64,000 bases of DNA from contig NZ_CAADXO010000005.1 in the NCBI RefSeq assembly GCF_900753045.1, positions 1-64,000 of the forward strand, written 5' to 3'. Made by a program: the position numbers and the translations under genes. Below are positions 36,594 through 45,365 of this stretch, piece by piece. The stretch is from an uncultured Phascolarctobacterium sp. (GTDB lineage Bacteria > Bacillota > Negativicutes > Acidaminococcales > Acidaminococcaceae). The notes under the pieces were generated by a model. The model worked only from the letters and a program-made list of their open reading frames with translations. It was not told the origin of the DNA and ran no database searches. Position 1 is the first letter of the stretch. Each line of letters starts with the position of its first letter.

Positions 36594-37457
36594 GTGACTA
36601 ATCAGATTCTATATCACGCGGATGCACGAGATATGAGCTATATACCAGATAAGAGCGTACATCTAGTGTTAACTTCGCCCCCATACTTTAATTTAAAAGA
36701 ATATCGAAAAGGAAAAAACCAACTTGGTATATTAGATAACTATCAAGACTTCATTGACGAACTTGAAAAAGTATGGAGAGAATGTTATCGAGTGTTGGTT
36801 CCGGGTGGGCGTGTTGTTTGCGTGGTTGGAGATGTGTGCTTATCTCGAAAAAAATATGGTCGACATGTAGTAATGCCCCTTCATTCAGATATTGCAGTTT
36901 CATGCCGAAAAATAGGATTTGACAATTTAAATCCAATACTCTGGCATAAGATTTCAAATGCAAAATTTGAAGCCAATACTAATAGTTCAATTCTAGGAAA
37001 ACCTTATGAGCCCAATGCAATTATAAAAAATGATGTTGAATATATCCTAATGGAACGAAAGCCCGGTGGTTATAGACAGCCAACACAACAGCAACGCATT
37101 GAGAGTAAACTGGACAAGCAAGACTTTCAAAATTGGTTCAGTCAAATTTGGGAAATGCCCGGGGCTTCAACCAAAAACGGACATCCAGCGCCGTTTCCGA
37201 TCGAATTAGCTAATAGGCTTGTAAAAATGTTTTCTTTTGTTGGAGATACGGTTCTAGATCCTTTTAGTGGAAGCGGAACGACGATGCTTGCCGCAATAAA
37301 CAATGGTAGAAATAGTATTGGGGTAGAAACAGAAGCCTATTATTGTGATTATTCGATTAGGCGTATTGAGTATTCTCAAACTTTATTTAGCGACTATACA
37401 TTCAAATATGTTGATCTAACTAAGGAGAAAGATAGTTACGAAGGCCCTGTCAGTTGA
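36594..37457 (+). CDS. DNA methyltransferase of the restriction-modification pair
   Basis: 287 residues, GTG start 2 bp after the endonuclease stop. The catalytic motif IV, TSPPYF (residues 27-32), comes first and the AdoMet-binding motif I, DPFSGSGTT (about 221-229), comes last, the beta-class order. SPPY is most common in N4-cytosine methylases but also occurs in N6-adenine ones, so the modified base is open; known CTCGAG methylases of this group modify adenine. It protects the host from the adjacent endonuclease. Confidence 0.88.
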   Translation: MTNQILYHADARDMSYIPDKSVHLVLTSPPYFNLKEYRKGKNQLGILDNYQDFIDELEKVWRECYRVLVPGGRVVCVVGDVCLSRKKYGRHVVMPLHSDIAVSCRKIGFDNLNPILWHKISNAKFEANTNSSILGKPYEPNAIIKNDVEYILMERKPGGYRQPTQQQRIESKLDKQDFQNWFSQIWEMPGASTKNGHPAPFPIELANRLVKMFSFVGDTVLDPFSGSGTTMLAAINNGRNSIGVETEAYYCDYSIRRIEYSQTLFSDYTFKYVDLTKEKDSYEGPVS

Positions 37458-37562
37458 ATTCATGATGATGTATCACAAGACAATGTCATTGAGTAATTGT
37501 AATATATCATCAAAGCGGAATACTAATTTATAAAAAGATGCCTTACAAAATGGGGTGAGTAT

Positions 37563-40136
37563 ATGTTTGAAAACGGATTACAATATGTTCGCGCTGATTT
37601 CCACTTACATACTCGCAAAGACAAAGAGTTTGTTTATTCTAGTGAGCAAAATTCTTTTGTAAACGACTATGTTTCTAAACTAAAGCTCGCTAACATCAAT
37701 GTTGGTATAATTACAAATCACAACAAATTTGATAAAGATGAATACAATGCCATACGTAAGGCTGCGAAAAAACAAGACATATTAATTCTGCCAGGAGTAG
37801 AATTGACCATCAAAGAAGGCGCAAACGGTATTCACACGCTAATTGTTTTTAATCCAGAGGAATGGCTTGAGAATGGAAATGATCATATTCAGACATTCCT
37901 GACAGCAGCATTTGCCACTATCCCCAATCCCGAAAACCGCAATGTAAAGAGCATATATGACCTAAAAAAGGTATTTGAACAGTTAGATGCCTATGGACGT
38001 GATTATTTTGTGGTATTCGCACACGTAGATCAAAATAGCGGTATATTTAGCGAATGTAAGGGCGGCTTACTTGAATCATTGGCTGGACTTACTTCGTTTA
38101 AAAATCGTGTTCTTGGTTTGCAAAAATCCAGGTCTCGTGACAATCTTAATCAATTCGAGAGATGCTTCGGTTTTTTGCCTGCTTTGGTTGAGGGCTCTGA
38201 TCCGAAATCCATTACTGATATAGGTAAGGGAGATAAATGTACTTATTTGAAAATTGGCGAATATTCTTATGCCGCAATTAAATTTGCTTTGCAAGATTAC
38301 AGAGATAGGGTTAGTGAAAATGTTCCAGAAAACAAGCATGGGTTTATAGAATCAATATCATTCCAAGGCGGAAAGTTCGACGGACAAACAATTACGTTTT
38401 CTCGTGAATTGAATACGCTCATTGGCATAAGAGGCAGCGGAAAATCTTCCATTTTAGAAGCGGTACGATATGTTTTGGGACTCACCGCACAAATGGACAA
38501 AAACTACAAAGATTCACTTGTTAAAAATGTTTTTGGTTCTGGCGGTAAAGCAACATTGAATGTAGTAGATAAACATGGTAAACGCTATTTTGTCAGTCGA
38601 ATATTTGGAGAACGAATAAACGTTCTCGATGAGAGTGGCAATGACTTAAATATTAATCCGATTAGCTTGTTCGATGGGGTACAGTATTTCGGTCAAAAAG
38701 ATCTATCCGGTAGCGCTGATCACGAAAATAGTTTGTTAGAAAAATTGATTAGCGGCAGAATTGGTCAATCCTCTAATTTAGATAGTCTTGTGAGTGAATT
38801 AGTCGGAACTGTAGAGCGTTTACTGGACGTAAGTAAAATCCCACAGCAAATTGTCGAAGCTACAACACAGCAAACAGAACTTGAGCATAAACTTTCAATT
38901 TTTGAAGAAAAAGGAGTAGCAGACAAACTAAAAAAGCAAAGAGGATACACCACTGACACCACAAAGCTTGATACAGTGAAAAAAAGAATAGACTCGATTT
39001 TGTGTGATATTCGTAATGCATTTTCAAAAAACTCAATTGCGTCAAGTACTTTGGACGGATATAGTAGTGAGTTTAATACCGACATCTTTGAAGATGTTTC
39101 TATGGTATTGTCTCTAATTGATGTTCAACTCACGCAAATCGGTTCCTGTATTGCTGAAATTGAAAAACAGTGCAACAGTGTGGGTGATATTATTTTCCGC
39201 TTGAAAGAGCGAACTGATAGTTTGGCAGATGAATTTGCTGAAATTAAAAGAGAGATTAAAGATGAAACTTTGGATGTTGACAGTTTTGTCAAAATGACCG
39301 CTGAGTTGCAAAAAACCAAGGAAAAGCTACAGCTACTAAGCGACGAAGCATCCTCTAAATCAAAAATAGAAGCATCATTTACTAAGGCAGAAAGAGAACG
39401 CAATGATGTCCTGTTGGCAACTTATAATGCGTATAAGGATGAAACTGAACGTATTAATCAGAATCAAACTGAACTACGAATTGAAATCACATTCAAGGGA
39501 GATCGAGAAGGGTTTAAATCTCAAATGAAAAGCGATTTCAGAGGAACGGGAATCTCGGACAGCAAATACCAAACTATTTGCGATACTTTCACTGATTATA
39601 CAGCAATCATAGCAGACTGGATTATTTGCGATGGTCGCAAATTGAAAAAAATTGTTACATCCGGTGAATATGCAAAATTGGAAGACAAGCTTCGTAATCA
39701 ATACGAAGAATTACTGGGCAGGCAAGTCGAAAACAAGGTAAACATTTATTATCACGGAAAATTGTTGAAACAGCACTCGATTGGTCAGCGAGCCTCGGCA
39801 CTAATCCTGTTTATATTGACACAAGATGATAATGACGTCATCTTTATTGATCAACCGGAAGATGATCTTGATAACAAGGTTATCTACGATGAGGTCATTA
39901 CTGCCATTGCGCGGAAGAAACCATATATGCAGTTCATATTTGCTACACATAATGCAAATATCCCGGTGCTTGGCGATTCCGAAAGAGTGTTAGTTGTCGA
40001 GTTCCAAGAAGCAAAAATTGACGTTGACCAAGGTAACATTGATTTGGATTCTACGCATAAACAAATTGTTGACATTATGGAGGGTGGCAGAGAAGCCTTC
40101 GATAAGAGGCAACTTATTTACACATCTTGGCATTGA
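37563..40136 (+). CDS. PHP domain-SMC-like ATPase fusion (Ppl/TrlF-like)
   Basis: 857 residues. The N-terminal 240 form a PHP phosphoesterase domain with metal-type residues: FHLHT (H14, H16), NHN (52-54), GVE near 79 and AHVD near 153. The rest is a split ABC/SMC-like ATPase: Walker A GIRGSGKSS at 288-296, a helical, coiled-coil-rich middle (about 410-680), a signature-like SIGQRAS near 739, Walker B VIFIDQPEDDLD near 758 and a switch His in ATHN near 793. PHP-ATPase proteins of this plan include TrlF-family proteins and the single-gene Ppl anti-phage system. Its place beside a restriction-modification system supports a defence role; activity is inferred. It ends with LIYTSWH. Confidence 0.82.
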   Translation: MFENGLQYVRADFHLHTRKDKEFVYSSEQNSFVNDYVSKLKLANINVGIITNHNKFDKDEYNAIRKAAKKQDILILPGVELTIKEGANGIHTLIVFNPEEWLENGNDHIQTFLTAAFATIPNPENRNVKSIYDLKKVFEQLDAYGRDYFVVFAHVDQNSGIFSECKGGLLESLAGLTSFKNRVLGLQKSRSRDNLNQFERCFGFLPALVEGSDPKSITDIGKGDKCTYLKIGEYSYAAIKFALQDYRDRVSENVPENKHGFIESISFQGGKFDGQTITFSRELNTLIGIRGSGKSSILEAVRYVLGLTAQMDKNYKDSLVKNVFGSGGKATLNVVDKHGKRYFVSRIFGERINVLDESGNDLNINPISLFDGVQYFGQKDLSGSADHENSLLEKLISGRIGQSSNLDSLVSELVGTVERLLDVSKIPQQIVEATTQQTELEHKLSIFEEKGVADKLKKQRGYTTDTTKLDTVKKRIDSILCDIRNAFSKNSIASSTLDGYSSEFNTDIFEDVSMVLSLIDVQLTQIGSCIAEIEKQCNSVGDIIFRLKERTDSLADEFAEIKREIKDETLDVDSFVKMTAELQKTKEKLQLLSDEASSKSKIEASFTKAERERNDVLLATYNAYKDETERINQNQTELRIEITFKGDREGFKSQMKSDFRGTGISDSKYQTICDTFTDYTAIIADWIICDGRKLKKIVTSGEYAKLEDKLRNQYEELLGRQVENKVNIYYHGKLLKQHSIGQRASALILFILTQDDNDVIFIDQPEDDLDNKVIYDEVITAIARKKPYMQFIFATHNANIPVLGDSERVLVVEFQEAKIDVDQGNIDLDSTHKQIVDIMEGGREAFDKRQLIYTSWH

Positions 40137-40505
40137 ACTTCATTTTTTCGTGGCAACGCTATGGCAACAAAAAATCAGATAGCCCATGCTACCTGAATAA
40201 TGAAAGCAATACAAATAATCTGTGCTAAATCCCATAAGTAAACTTGTTTAGAATAGGCTTGACGGGAGCGAGTTTGAATAATTTCTGATACACTATAATA
40301 GTAAAAAATAATCCCTTAGCTGTGGGTAGAAAACTCATAGCTAAGGGATTTTTGCGTCTGTAAATATTTATGCGCTGGCCATATCTCACTTTTTGTTTTA
40401 CAATAATATCAAGTGATGCATAATTATTGCTTAAGAGGAAAAAACTTTTGAAGAAGCTACAGCTAAAATGATTATAAGTATGCGCAAAGCAAAGGAGGAC
40501 GAAAA
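40137..40505 (+). other. Right edge of the accessory island, no gene
   Basis: 369 bp. Near 40150-40170 a tandem TGGCAACGCTATGGCAAC repeat occurs, a type of sequence seen near recombinase gene ends, but no integrase is present. A terminator lies at 40310-40354. No convincing ORF or promoter was seen before the next gene apart from a TTTACA at 40394 without a good -10. Confidence 0.5.
40310..40354 (+). terminator. Terminator at the end of the accessory island
   Basis: AATCCCTTAGCT pairs with AGCTAAGGGATT around a 17-nt loop and is followed by TTTTTGCG. Confidence 0.88.
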
Positions 40506-41258
40506 ATGTCAGATACAATGGAGGTTTACTATTTCAGTCCCACGGGAGGAACGAAAAAGGTAAGCGATATTTTTGCCGCTGCCATAGGTAAAAAAGTAAT
40601 ATGGCATGATTTGGGAGATAAGCAACCCCTGGCGAAGCAACCGCAGGGAGAGTTGATTGTTGTTGCGGCGCCTGTATTTGCCGGACGTATTCCTTCTGTT
40701 GTGCGTGAAAAAATAAAAATGCTTGCCGGTGAAGGAAAGAAGGCCGTAACTATTGCGGTCTATGGGAACAGGGCCTATGAAGATGCACTGTTGGAGATGA
40801 ATGATATTCTGATTCAAGGCGGCTTTACGGTAATAGCATCAGCAGCATTTGTGGCGCAGCATTCTATTGTGCCGGAGGTTGGCGCCGGCAGACCGGATGC
40901 AGAGGATATAAAAGAAATACGTACATTTGCCGAAACTGTAAAAAGCAGCACTTCCGCAGAAAATGTTCATGTTCCCGGCAACCGCCCCTATAAGCCGGAG
41001 ATGAATGTGTCGGCAGCGCCGCTTTCTTTGCCAACGTGTACAGCGTGCGGAGCATGCGCAAAAAGCTGTCCGACAGATGCTATATCAAATGAGGACGGCA
41101 AGATGGCTACGGATGCAACAAAATGTATTCTTTGCATGGCCTGCATCCATGCGTGTCCTAAGCAGGCAAGAATTCTTCCGCCTCCCTTGCAGAAAAAAAC
41201 AGATAATATGCTTGCTGCATTCAAGGCTGTCAGAAATAAAAATGAAACCTTTTTCTAA
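40506..41258 (+). CDS. EFR1-type flavodoxin-ferredoxin fusion
   Basis: 250 residues: an N-terminal flavodoxin-like domain with the FMN phosphate loop (SPTGGTKK, residues 12-19) and a C-terminal pair of [4Fe-4S] clusters (CTACGACAKSCP and CILCMACIHACP, near 177-225). Such EFR1-family proteins are cytoplasmic electron carriers in anaerobes; the partner is unknown. Behind AAAGGAGG, monocistronic. Confidence 0.9.
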   Translation: MSDTMEVYYFSPTGGTKKVSDIFAAAIGKKVIWHDLGDKQPLAKQPQGELIVVAAPVFAGRIPSVVREKIKMLAGEGKKAVTIAVYGNRAYEDALLEMNDILIQGGFTVIASAAFVAQHSIVPEVGAGRPDAEDIKEIRTFAETVKSSTSAENVHVPGNRPYKPEMNVSAAPLSLPTCTACGACAKSCPTDAISNEDGKMATDATKCILCMACIHACPKQARILPPPLQKKTDNMLAAFKAVRNKNETFF

Positions 41259-41379
41259 GAGCTTTTGCTTATATGCGCTTTAACGGCTTTTTAACATACA
41301 GAAATGCTGTTGCTTTTGCCAGCAGGCGTAATTTATGCTACAATATAATATCATGATTATTTAAGAGCGGAGAGTAGCG

Positions 41380-42795
41380 ATGATAGCTAAAATAATTATA
41401 AGCGCCAACGAAGACGAAACCCGTATGGGGTTGCTGGAAAACGGAATATTGATGGAATATCTGGTAGAGCGCAAGGAAGAGCAGCATCTTGTAGGCAGTG
41501 TATTTAAGGGAAAGGTATGCAATGTAGTCCGTGGTATTCAGGCTGCCTTTGTTGATATCGGTCTGGAGCAGAATGCTTTTCTGTATCTGGGCAATAAAAA
41601 GGATGTTACCGAAGGTCAAAGTTTGATAGTGCAGATATCTAAGGATGCACGTGGTACTAAGGGACCTACTGCTACCCGCGAAATTACCTTGCCGGGACGC
41701 TATGTTGTACTGCTGCCGCAGGCGGATTATGTGGGCATTTCGCGTAAGATTACCGATAAGGAGGAACGTGAGCGCCTGAATACGATTTGCGAGGGTGTGC
41801 GTCCTGCAGGTATGGGAATTGTGGTGCGCACGGCAGCGACAGGTGTTGCGCGTGAGCTTCTGGAGCGCGATGTGCAGGAGCTGGCGGCTGACTGGAAGGT
41901 GCTGGCGGCGCGTGAGCGTGTAGCGAAGGCTCCCTGCCTGCTGAGGCGTGAGCTTGATCTGCCAATACGTATTGTGCGCGACTATCTGCGCCCGGAGCTG
42001 ACGGAAATCGTGATTGATAATCTGCCGATTTATAAGCGTGTGGAAGAGCTGCTGGCTGAGATGCCGCAGGCACAGGATATCAGGGTAACGCTGTATCAGG
42101 GCTTGGAGGATATCTTTGAATATCATAAACAGGGAGAAGCGGTTGCCGGCATCAGCGACAGACAGGTGACCTTGCCGAGCGGCGGTTATCTTGTTATCGA
42201 CCACACCGAGGCCATGACAGTTATTGACGTCAACAGCGGTAAGTTCAGCGGACGCGAAAATCTGGAAGAAACGATTATGCAGATTAACCGCGAGGCGGCG
42301 CTGGAGATTGCGCGTCAGCTGCGTTTGCGTGATATTGGCGGCATTATCGTAGTAGATTTTATTGATATGCATACCGATAATCACAAAAGAGAGATTATGA
42401 ACTCTCTGCAGCAGGCGCTGAAGGGTGATAAAATGCATCCCAAGGTGCAGGATATCACGGTGCTGAATCTTGTAGAGATTACCAGAAAAAAATCGCGTCA
42501 GAATTTATCGAGCGTTTTATACACACCCTGCCCGGTATGCAACGGCAGCGGACGTGTGCAGAGCAGAGAAAATCTTTCTTTGGAAATTAAGCGCCGTCTG
42601 CGTACCTTGCTGAAGCGCCGCAGCAGCTCAAAGAATCTTTTGATTACCGCTAATCCCTGGCTGGCAGAGTGGTTGGTGAGCAAAGATTTGCGTGCCTGGG
42701 AAAGAGAATTGGCCTGCACCCTGAAGGTTGAGGCAGATGCTTCCCTGCATGTAGAAAGTTTTATGATTTTAGATAACAGTGGTGTTGACAAATAG
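41380..42795 (+). CDS. rng: Ribonuclease G/E family
   Basis: Endoribonuclease for rRNA maturation and mRNA turnover. 471 residues: S1-like RNA-binding region (GSVFKGKVCNVVRGIQAAFVDIG) with the 5'-sensor area, the DNase I-like catalytic part with acidic residues in TVIDVNSGKF and VVDFIDM, and the zinc-link CPVCNGSG near residue 388. It is the catalytic half only, without the long scaffold tail of E. coli RNase E. The rplU promoter lies at its 3' end. In Bacillus and relatives rng precedes rplU in the same way. Confidence 0.92.
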   Translation: MIAKIIISANEDETRMGLLENGILMEYLVERKEEQHLVGSVFKGKVCNVVRGIQAAFVDIGLEQNAFLYLGNKKDVTEGQSLIVQISKDARGTKGPTATREITLPGRYVVLLPQADYVGISRKITDKEERERLNTICEGVRPAGMGIVVRTAATGVARELLERDVQELAADWKVLAARERVAKAPCLLRRELDLPIRIVRDYLRPELTEIVIDNLPIYKRVEELLAEMPQAQDIRVTLYQGLEDIFEYHKQGEAVAGISDRQVTLPSGGYLVIDHTEAMTVIDVNSGKFSGRENLEETIMQINREAALEIARQLRLRDIGGIIVVDFIDMHTDNHKREIMNSLQQALKGDKMHPKVQDITVLNLVEITRKKSRQNLSSVLYTPCPVCNGSGRVQSRENLSLEIKRRLRTLLKRRSSSKNLLITANPWLAEWLVSKDLRAWERELACTLKVEADASLHVESFMILDNSGVDK

Positions 42796-42813
42796 CTGAC
42801 ATTAAGGTAAAAT
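42785..42813 (+). promoter_or_regulatory. Promoter of rplU operon
   Basis: TTGACA at 42785-42790, 17-bp spacer, TAAAAT at 42808-42813. It overlaps the last codons of rng. Confidence 0.88.
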
Positions 42814-42819
42814 ATTCCA

Positions 42820-42915
42820 GTATGGACTGATTTGGTCCGTCCCCAACCGCGCAGAGAGGTTCTGAAAATCCCTGGCGTCAGGGTACCGTATTTGGCGAGT
42901 CTATCATTAAGGGAG
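42820..42915 (+). promoter_or_regulatory. Ribosomal protein L21 leader
   Basis: About 100 nt between promoter and rplU. Segments TATGGACTGATTTGGTCCGT and CCGCGCAGAGAGGTTCTG, then CCCTGGCGTCAGGG and GGCGAGTCTATCATT, match the L21 leader found before rplU in Firmicutes, which is thought to bind L21 for autoregulation. It contains a hairpin GGACTGATTTGGTCC. Confidence 0.8.
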
Positions 42916-42924
42916 GTGCAATAG

Positions 42925-43236
42925 ATGTACGCAATTATCAAAACCGGTGGCAAACAATACCGCGTAAGCGAAGGCGAAACTCTGCAAGTTGAAAAACTGA
43001 ACGCAGAAGTTGGCGCTGAAGTAGTTTTTGAAGAAGTTCTGACCGTTGTAAATGATGCTGATGTTAAGATTGGCAAGCCCGTAGTTGAAGGTGCAAAAGT
43101 TGTTGCTAAAGTTGTTGAACACGGCAAAGCAGACAAAATTTTCGTTTTCAAATACAAAGCTAAATCCAACTACCGTAAACGTCAAGGTCATCGTCAACCG
43201 TTCACTACTGTTGAAATCACCGCTATTAACGCATAA
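42925..43236 (+). CDS. rplU: 50S ribosomal protein L21
   Basis: L21 binds 23S rRNA together with L20. 103 residues ([17 protein letters not shown]... to [19 protein letters not shown] end, here [12 protein letters not shown]). First gene of rplU-prp-rpmA. Confidence 0.97.
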   Translation: MYAIIKTGGKQYRVSEGETLQVEKLNAEVGAEVVFEEVLTVVNDADVKIGKPVVEGAKVVAKVVEHGKADKIFVFKYKAKSNYRKRQGHRQPFTTVEITAINA

Positions 43237-43241
43237 TTTTT

Positions 43242-43568
43242 ATGGTAAGTGTTGATTTATTCAGGAACAAGCAGGGTATGATTACAGGCTATAAGGTCAG
43301 TGGTCATGCAGGTTACAGCGAAGAAGGCTCAGACATTGTCTGCAGCGCGGTTTCCGCTCTGACACAGGCTCCCTTGCTTGGCTTGGAAAAACATTTGAAA
43401 CTCAATCCGTCCTATGTCGTTAATCAGGAGGACGGAATCTTCGAGGTAGCATTGAACAGTGCTCCTACCGACCTGACAGAGGCTATATTGCAAACCATGA
43501 TTTATGGAGTGGAATCAATAGCGCGTCAGTGTCCGCAATATGTTCGCATTCAAGAACATAGGAGGTGA
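43242..43568 (+). CDS. prp: Ribosomal-processing cysteine protease Prp
   Basis: Cysteine protease that removes the N-terminal extension of L27. 108 residues. The catalytic pair is visible: H22 in SGHAGY and C34 in [10 protein letters not shown]. It lies between rplU and rpmA, as in Bacillus and Staphylococcus (YsxB). Its last codons lie just before the L27 start. Confidence 0.93.
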   Translation: MVSVDLFRNKQGMITGYKVSGHAGYSEEGSDIVCSAVSALTQAPLLGLEKHLKLNPSYVVNQEDGIFEVALNSAPTDLTEAILQTMIYGVESIARQCPQYVRIQEHRR

Positions 43569-43573
43569 AAGTA

Positions 43574-43867
43574 ATGTTTGAAATTATTCTGCAATTACAT
43601 GCACATAAAAAAGGTACTGGTAGCTCCCACAACGGTCGTGACTCTAACGCACAACGTCTGGGTACCAAAGCTCATGACACCCAGCTGGTAACCGCTGGCA
43701 GCATCATCGTTCGTCAACGTGGTACTAAATTCCATCCGGGCAACAATGTTGGCATGGGCAAGGACTACACTATTTATGCTAAGGTTGAAGGTCGCGTTAA
43801 ATTTGAACGCAAAGGCCGCGACAAACGCCAAATCAGTGTATATCCTGTTGAAGAAGCAGCAATGTAA
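43574..43867 (+). CDS. rpmA: 50S ribosomal protein L27 with N-terminal extension
   Basis: L27 reaches toward the peptidyl transferase centre with its N-terminus. 97 residues; the ATG at 43574 follows AGGAGGTG (43560-43567). As in Firmicutes, a short leader precedes the mature AHKKG: here MFEIILQLH then A. The usual motif is LQFF before the cut; here it is LQLH. Mature L27 would be about 88 residues. Terminator follows. Confidence 0.95.
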   Translation: MFEIILQLHAHKKGTGSSHNGRDSNAQRLGTKAHDTQLVTAGSIIVRQRGTKFHPGNNVGMGKDYTIYAKVEGRVKFERKGRDKRQISVYPVEEAAM

Positions 43868-43879
43868 TCTTCATAAAAA

Positions 43880-43912
43880 TTACTCCGTAACTCTCGGGTT
43901 ACGGAGTTTTTG
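43880..43912 (+). terminator. Terminator after rpmA
   Basis: ACTCCGTAAC pairs with GTTACGGAGT around a short loop, followed by TTTTTG. Confidence 0.9.
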
Positions 43913-43933
43913 TATTTCCGGCACTTAAAGTAT

Positions 43934-43965
43934 AAAAAGCTTCCCGCAAGGGGAAGCTTTTTTGC
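43934..43965. terminator. Bidirectional terminator before the alcohol dehydrogenase
   Basis: AAAAAGCTTCCC pairs with GGGAAGCTTTTTT. A-run and T-run flank it, so it can end both rpmA (+) and the alcohol dehydrogenase (-). Confidence 0.88.
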
Positions 43966-43977
43966 GTTAACCGCAGG

Positions 43978-45165
43978 TTATTTTGCCGCACGATAGATAT
44001 TTTCCATATCTTCGATAGTCAGAACTTTAAACTGGCCGATGGTGCGCGTATTCATAAAGCTGCATTTATATGCCAGCTCTTTGATTTCTTCTTCAGTGAG
44101 GTCCTTGCCGGTCAGCTCGTGAATACTGGTAGGCATACCGATATGGTGGAAGAAGCTCTCCATTGCTGCAATGCCTTCTAAAGCCGTGGCTTCGGGATTG
44201 TGGAAGTTATAGGGAATATGGAAAACGTTAGCTGCCAGCTGTGCAAAGCGGCCGATGTTTTCTTTATAGACATAGCGTGCCCAACTGCCCCAGACTGCTG
44301 CCAGACCTGCGCCGTGAGCAACGCCGAACATGCTGCTCAGCTCGTGCTCCAGCTGGTGGCAGGACCAGTCACCGAAGGTGCGGTCGCCGGTGGTTTCGTT
44401 GTGGGAGAGGGTACCGCTCCACATGATTTCGGCGCGGGCATCGTAATTATCAGGCTCTTTGAGTGCAATTTTTGCATAACGCATAACATTGCGCAGCAAC
44501 GTTTCGGCAATGCCGTCGATTAATGCCAGCTGATGTGTTGACGGGGCAGTAAAATAACGCTCCAAGGTATGTACCATGATATCAGTGCAGCCGCTGGCTG
44601 TCTGGTAGGCAGGCAATGTATAGGTAAGCTCAGGGTTCATAATAGCGAATTTGCAGTAGCCGTAGTCGGTAGAAAGGCCACGCTTTAGCATGCCGTCCTC
44701 GTTGGTGATAACGCTGCAGTTGCTCATTTCGCTGCCTGCTGCCGCGATAGTCAGCACGGCGCCGAGCGGAGCGCAGGCGGTAATCTCTTTTTTCTTAGCG
44801 TAATAATCCCACACATCTCCGGGGTTGGCCAGGCCGTAGCCAATGCCCTTGGCGCTGTCGATAACACTGCCGCCGCCGACTGCGAGAATAAAATCAACGT
44901 TCTCCTCACGGCACAGTTCTACGCCCTTCTTAACCATGGAAAGCTGCGGGTTAGGAACAACGCCTCCCAACAGCACGTATTCCAGGCCTGCGTCCTTCAG
45001 GCTGGCGCAGACGCGGTCCAGCAGACCGCTTTTCTTGGCGCTGTGGCCGCCGAAGTGTACAAGTACCTTGTGGGCACCGTAATATTTACACCATTTACCT
45101 GCTTCGTTTTCGGTATTTTTACCGAAGATTATTTGTGTAGGTGCGTGAATCTGAAAATGATCCAT
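43978..45165 (-). CDS. Iron-containing alcohol dehydrogenase (BdhA/YqhD type)
   Basis: 395 residues from the ATG at 45165, 8 bp after AAGGAG (33 bp of in-frame upstream sequence lacks an RBS). Reduces aldehydes to alcohols with NAD(P)H. GGGSVIDSAK (NADPH loop, near residue 97), metal ligands in the D-x3-H type segment (SGCTDIMVHTLERYF), HQLEHELSS and GVAHGAGLA are present. Relatives are butanol or methylglyoxal/aldehyde dehydrogenases. It has a strong promoter with a terminator in its own leader. Confidence 0.9.
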   Translation of the reverse strand: MDHFQIHAPTQIIFGKNTENEAGKWCKYYGAHKVLVHFGGHSAKKSGLLDRVCASLKDAGLEYVLLGGVVPNPQLSMVKKGVELCREENVDFILAVGGGSVIDSAKGIGYGLANPGDVWDYYAKKKEITACAPLGAVLTIAAAGSEMSNCSVITNEDGMLKRGLSTDYGYCKFAIMNPELTYTLPAYQTASGCTDIMVHTLERYFTAPSTHQLALIDGIAETLLRNVMRYAKIALKEPDNYDARAEIMWSGTLSHNETTGDRTFGDWSCHQLEHELSSMFGVAHGAGLAAVWGSWARYVYKENIGRFAQLAANVFHIPYNFHNPEATALEGIAAMESFFHHIGMPTSIHELTGKDLTEEEIKELAYKCSFMNTRTIGQFKVLTIEDMENIYRAAK

Positions 45166-45224
45166 AATATCAGCTCCTTGCCAGTAATAACTTATCATTG
45201 TTTAAAAGGTAATAAAAGAATAAC

Positions 45225-45311
45225 AAAAAGACTGCCTGAGGTCGCAGGCAGTCTCTCGCAAAACAAATTCCGGAGAGGACTGACAAACGGCTATCAGGAA
45301 TCTCTCTTACT
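45225..45311 (-). promoter_or_regulatory. Leader with intrinsic terminator upstream of the alcohol dehydrogenase
   Basis: The predicted transcript starts near 45311. A GATTCC/GGAATT-based stem with an inner CTGA/TCAG hairpin lies first, then at 45225-45256 GACTGCCTG pairs with CAGGCAGTC, followed by TTTTTGTT, 60 nt before the start codon. This is the layout of a riboswitch/attenuator, or of a small RNA of about 85 nt. It can alternatively be the terminator of the upstream EamA gene (same strand, ending at 45366), but the promoter lies between the two. Confidence 0.5.
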
Positions 45312-45317
45312 TTGCTT

Positions 45318-45346
45318 ATTATAGGAAATTATTTTTTCTTTGTCAA
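45318..45346 (-). promoter_or_regulatory. Perfect consensus promoter upstream of the alcohol dehydrogenase
   Basis: Reverse strand: TTGACA (45341-45346), 17-bp spacer, TATAAT (45318-45323). Confidence 0.85.
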
Positions 45347-45365
45347 TTTATTTTAAACGTAAGGC

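Noticed and set aside
40140..40182. Recombinase gene remnant at the island edge
   Set aside because: Only a tandem TGGCAAC text was seen; no integrase motif (R-H-R-Y) is readable, so it is noted only as an edge feature.
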